Assembly: GCA_022842725.1 (NCBI GenBank)
Contig: JALHOZ010000004.1
Span: 1-64,000, forward strand
From: Saprospiraceae bacterium
GTDB lineage: Bacteria; Bacteroidota; Bacteroidia; Chitinophagales; Saprospiraceae
Direction of reading: 5' to 3'
Length of the DNA stretch: 64,000 bases
The position numbers were made by a program, and so were the translations under genes. The notes beneath the pieces are model-generated. The model did no database searches and was not told the origin of the DNA. It saw nothing but the letters and a program-made list of their open reading frames with translations. Below, one piece after another: positions 62,801-64,000 of the stretch; the stretch's first letter is position 1; each line of letters begins with the position of its first letter.

Positions 62801-64000
62801 TCATCGGAAGCATTCAGGGAAGAGAGCTCCACGAATATATAATAGGTGACCCCTGCAGTGAGAAAAGCTGAGTTACGGGTAATGCCGTGATCTCCTGACC
62901 AGGAACAATCCACCAAGGAACATTCCAACTGTGGCTCGCTTGTAGCGGTCACATCACAGCAATCCGAGATAAAGATGGCCGGGGATGGCCCGAAAGATGA
63001 TAAAGCATTAAACGTGTAGGTTTGAGACACGGTTGGCGTAAATGTATAGATTTGTTCCGCGTTTTCGTATCGTTGGAAATTGCCGCCAGGGCTGCATTGA
63101 TAAATGTTAACTTTGCTACTACCATTCTGAAACGAACCTGAATAATTTTGGTCACAAACGACAGATGTACTTCCCTGACACACGTTGGTTTCACATTCTA
63201 TCCAGATAAGAAAGTCATCGGGGGCATTCAGTTTTTTTTCAGCAAAGATATAATATGTAACCCCTGCCTCCAAAAATACAGATATTTCAGAATACAATGT
63301 ATTGGTCTCTGATTGTTGACAAAAAGTACAATTTTCCCCGATTATATAGTAAGGTACTTCTCCACCTGTGGACGTTGCCGAGCAACAATTTAAAATAAAT
63401 AAATCGGGATGTAAAAAGCTATTTTGATGTCTTGCCCTAATTTTATATTCTTTTGATTCGGTGGGTGTAAAAGTGTAAATCCTTTCATTTTGATTATAAA
63501 ATGTATTGAGATTACAGTCATACTCGGAAATACCGGAAGGAGCCTGTTGATATGTTTCTTCATAAATAATACCGCATTCCAGTTCCGGGGCCAAGTCGCA
63601 AGGATTATTGCCACATGTCAAACGAATATCATAGTCGGCCGGAAACTGAGAATCTACAATTACTTGATAATCCAATAGATTGCCATTCGGATCGATATTA
63701 AAAGTTATGGATTGGGTGCCAAAACTTCCGCACTCAACCACAAAATGTGGTGTACAGAAATTTACTCCAAATTGAAGCCTGGCTCTTATAAAAAAATCTA
63801 CATTTCCGGTTACGGTAACCGTAACGGGTCCTGTCACACTTGGGTCAATACGCCACACTTCTTCTGCCCCTTGATATTCCACATCGGCACAAGGTGGGCT
63901 ATACGATTGTATACATCCAAAGCAGCCATTATCGTTAATAATTGTTACAAATCCTTGATAAGTGTCCCCACATGTTAAGGTTTCATCTCTTACAGAATGT
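56887..64000 (-). CDS. Giant T9SS type B surface protein with Cys-rich repeats (5' end outside window)
   Basis: The frame is open to the window edge, so at least about 2,370 residues are encoded here; the GTG at 63882 is not the true start. From N to C it has two or more PPC-like domains (63.9-62.7 kb, YTFTPT...AGVTYYIF), then about 14 PKD-like repeats of about 100 residues, each ending in a C-x3-CC-x3-C type motif such as CYVWCCRRIC. A LamG-like insert is at about 60.2-60.9 kb (ends FFIDNICIAEC) and a PKD domain at about 58.1-58.3 kb (YLWDFGDGTTS). SprB-like Gly/Thr repeats follow, then a CHU_C domain (ISPNGDGANDVLEFENLDRF). It should be a secreted adhesin exported with the adjacent PorP/SprF protein. 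Confidence 0.92.
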   Translation of the reverse strand, partial: HSVRDETLTCGDTYQGFVTIINDNGCFGCIQSYSPPCADVEYQGAEEVWRIDPSVTGPVTVTVTGNVDFFIRARLQFGVNFCTPHFVVECGSFGTQSITFNIDPNGNLLDYQVIVDSQFPADYDIRLTCGNNPCDLAPELECGIIYEETYQQAPSGISEYDCNLNTFYNQNERIYTFTPTESKEYKIRARHQNSFLHPDLFILNCCSATSTGGEVPYYIIGENCTFCQQSETNTLYSEISVFLEAGVTYYIFAEKKLNAPDDFLIWIECETNVCQGSTSVVCDQNYSGSFQNGSSKVNIYQCSPGGNFQRYENAEQIYTFTPTVSQTYTFNALSSFGPSPAIFISDCCDVTATSEPQLECSLVDCSWSGDHGITRNSAFLTAGVTYYIFVELSSLNASDDFVFWVNCDCNLFRPLANQSGNDIIFENNSQGTYVSHSIKFPYDAIGQNYTYTDSLSLINGDGTISCHFPFPGCYEVCFYYRVNNQIIKCCFKYCPIIKKYDCVYPIIEEVSMTNNSSTIRVTCEDGGMVGKNSLMMEDICLIKVKPTNGTTISEYPCGSDINLPHGEYEICCWHFDPVCHAWDVCCKIICLPYIPPADLACGKENILVEKLSPTEYKYTWSGSQDGLEWTIMPSVNFTTNGNMMTARYPGPGVYKVCGIGLTNMGTIILRDTCCVYTCIDNEPEVPCENSFRVIPLPNNKVRLVCTVGRPVLRWEVTPLGNLAMTQIYYGDSPVIQLEPGFSYEIKKVYAGCCGVEESCGKVFCYNDPFDCTYITPRYLGGPGDLSLEYGFTIPDDLVGVEWRIDELDLVIGENTRSVSYNFLTPGCYTISVLIYDPVNECYVICCKRICITYPYDCALLKHWFRGNEGNPNVYTIELNSDCTEPMRQMSDIKWSINGIHYPEYDGLSTLNDIDLSFYGQPGTDIFICAMFYDPCLKACRWCYLKIRLEPPFNCNTFTPLYVSENNYTFTTTGNYEKTYWMIGGLEGLCFNMDQNTFDLSDPEIQNYITAQQPEYLFVYFYYRVGFCWKVCCIRVCLKGPDGCEQFGEECDYFRPIYNEDFENGPPLGYGYMEGDSININMDWWKGQGVVGTARGTMNGDDILCLRLDNPSLDNVNIFKVTLDFEVEWIRNPITGQQMPAFLGEIALCQTETVGNGFCYTPSLSDILANNSSLLKFCGGGDLVWCMHKLQILIDRSGPVKMFIDGRKVNYTGPGGNNWENAGATINKINFAGDGFFIDNICIAECMTCQPPTVDPGDFFPCDDIVLNGFGSGGNDVISGQFTYNGTATGEGWVVKEVLGTVMTTVYEDFSGSTTLTFPGFLPGKTYIVCFKYLDENGCVQYCCYKVNIPDGCHYYTPYFAGDNDPENLTFDFVLENPNPDGLELVAWYVGDTKVADNVSTLTYRFPEQGTYYVYCVFWDPLTKCYVWCCRRICVEYPLNCDRIIIDYDGANNEYILSAEGIQQIISWNIDIPTGLPNRGYIGMDNPQRFNPADFGILPGQKIVISVRYIDADGCLKICCRRICIPVTTPVEECNNIFPIYTGNGLQYTFEVNPSDDFEDIVWRLHIPGTNQTIDIGSGSMSDVVDFEALAVLYPTLTLDKVCISIFYRDRVTGCYKVCCKCFCIAQNPFECTSIKYYYSGSPTNPLIYNFVLDVPGAQFISWTLDNTNTFLSDQASFEVDFETLGVTLGSEIFVTVRYYDPVSECFRICCKRLCLVDPYAGCDKITAGLPVNNLISLSTSVNNPVWTIEGLPGIYSESQNPEIDLTDPQIIPLVQGNSTINVCVVYMENGCCRVCCTPVCILPATVDCDNFDITSVVGVNNFTFTFTDTNTGAISTEITLPNGMGVSLGGSITTYSNTLEGDYTICRNYLNGCQDTISCCQSFCLSFGLNCEPITFTINPSNDRIYTFTHNIIGGVSYLWDFGDGTTSTSDLTSVSHTYPSENRQYTVCLTVTDECNTFCQQCRDIEVGEINFSPVVVNPSCGNINDGSIDLNISGGIPPVQILWSNAATTEVINNLGAGNYSVTVTDGSGKDTTFTFTLTAPELANLEATITQTSCGENNGEIRISVLNNVAIQSYSWSLASLASDSVVSMLAAGSYNVTVTDVNGCTATLEGIIVNASEALALFNFGSDMTLCANEIKTLDVGVVNASNVTIEWFRNGILVSSNTRTLQVSEAGTYVAVVSNTQNCVRRDTIVVNYFDDVIELPEDRIDIDQDEVVTLEAIGAVSAEWLTTDAVLSCTSCLLTTFTFVQNTTVIVTATDANGCTKTDTIELTFNTSPIEGPNFISPNGDGANDVLEFENLDRFTYRKLIIFNRWGQIVRTFEGYNNDWDGTLDGRPLPDGAYYYVLRYGNTTPDQYEFKSDITIIRRQ

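Overview
The window comes from a member of the Bacteroidota, most likely a Saprospiria-like (Saprospiraceae) bacterium. It encodes several proteins with type IX secretion (T9SS) sorting domains of both type A and type B, a PorP/SprF partner protein, and a SusC-like CarboxypepD-plug-barrel outer-membrane protein. Genes tend to lack Shine-Dalgarno sequences, and TAnnTTTG -7 promoter boxes recur a few tens of bases before start codons. No rRNA or tRNA gene was recognised. The species assignment is inference from gene content.

Region 1 (1-15.3 kb) is an accessory defence island. It opens with three 24-bp repeats that look like the terminus of an IS21-family element. A run of 13 minus-strand genes follows, transcribed from about 13.65 kb down to 0.42 kb: a half-size HsdS, HsdM, a Cys-rich protein, a Fic AMPylase, a putative abortive-infection membrane protein, a full two-TRD HsdS, a GxxExxY nuclease-like protein, a class III nucleotide cyclase directly abutting a DUF5706 membrane effector (a Pycsar pair), a DUF1883-TIR protein, a DUF2188 protein, HsdR and a YgjP-type metallopeptidase. 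The type I restriction system is therefore split open, with a cyclic-nucleotide defence module and a TIR protein inside it. Upstream lies 1.7 kb without credible genes, including about 0.85 kb of degenerate 42-bp-period repeats. A HAD hydrolase follows with a REP-like palindrome behind it.

Region 2 (16.1-31.4 kb) is chromosomal and Bacteroidota-typical. A minus operon (lipoprotein, DoxX, lipoprotein, membrane AraC regulator) has an 18-bp perfect palindrome upstream. A retropepsin-like protease is coupled by TAATG to a tandem CBM48-like protein. A LytS/LytTR two-component pair, an AraC regulator, an outer-membrane receptor, a secreted M43 protease, an HhH outer-membrane barrel and an Smr protein follow. 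Region 3 (31.4-46.4 kb) holds YceD-rpmF, a RidA protein, a GH109-like oxidoreductase, an M4 protease with a T9SS tail, a YbaB-like protein, a CHU_C-domain protein, a TonB-C protein, an SSS symporter, MarC and a Prc-type S41 protease.

Region 4 (46.6-64 kb) is surface-oriented. It holds a C1 papain-like lipoprotein, a PPC/LamG-like lipoprotein, a DUF4199 protein and a large unknown membrane protein. Next comes an unusual minus-strand cluster (51.9-55.4 kb) in which a multi-TM protein followed by a beta-domain-plus-TM protein recurs three times. Two of the three beta-TM genes are broken here, one by an in-frame TAA and one by a frameshift in an A8 tract; I reconstructed both by direct translation. 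A near-perfect 41-nt palindrome overlaps the start codon of the first gene of that cluster. The window ends inside a giant (at least 2,370 residues) T9SS type-B protein carrying about 14 copies of a Cys-rich repeat, followed by its PorP/SprF partner.

The strongest candidates for new biology are the Pycsar/TIR nesting inside the type I RM operon, the triplicated membrane-protein module with its palindrome, and the Cys-rich repeat of the giant adhesin.
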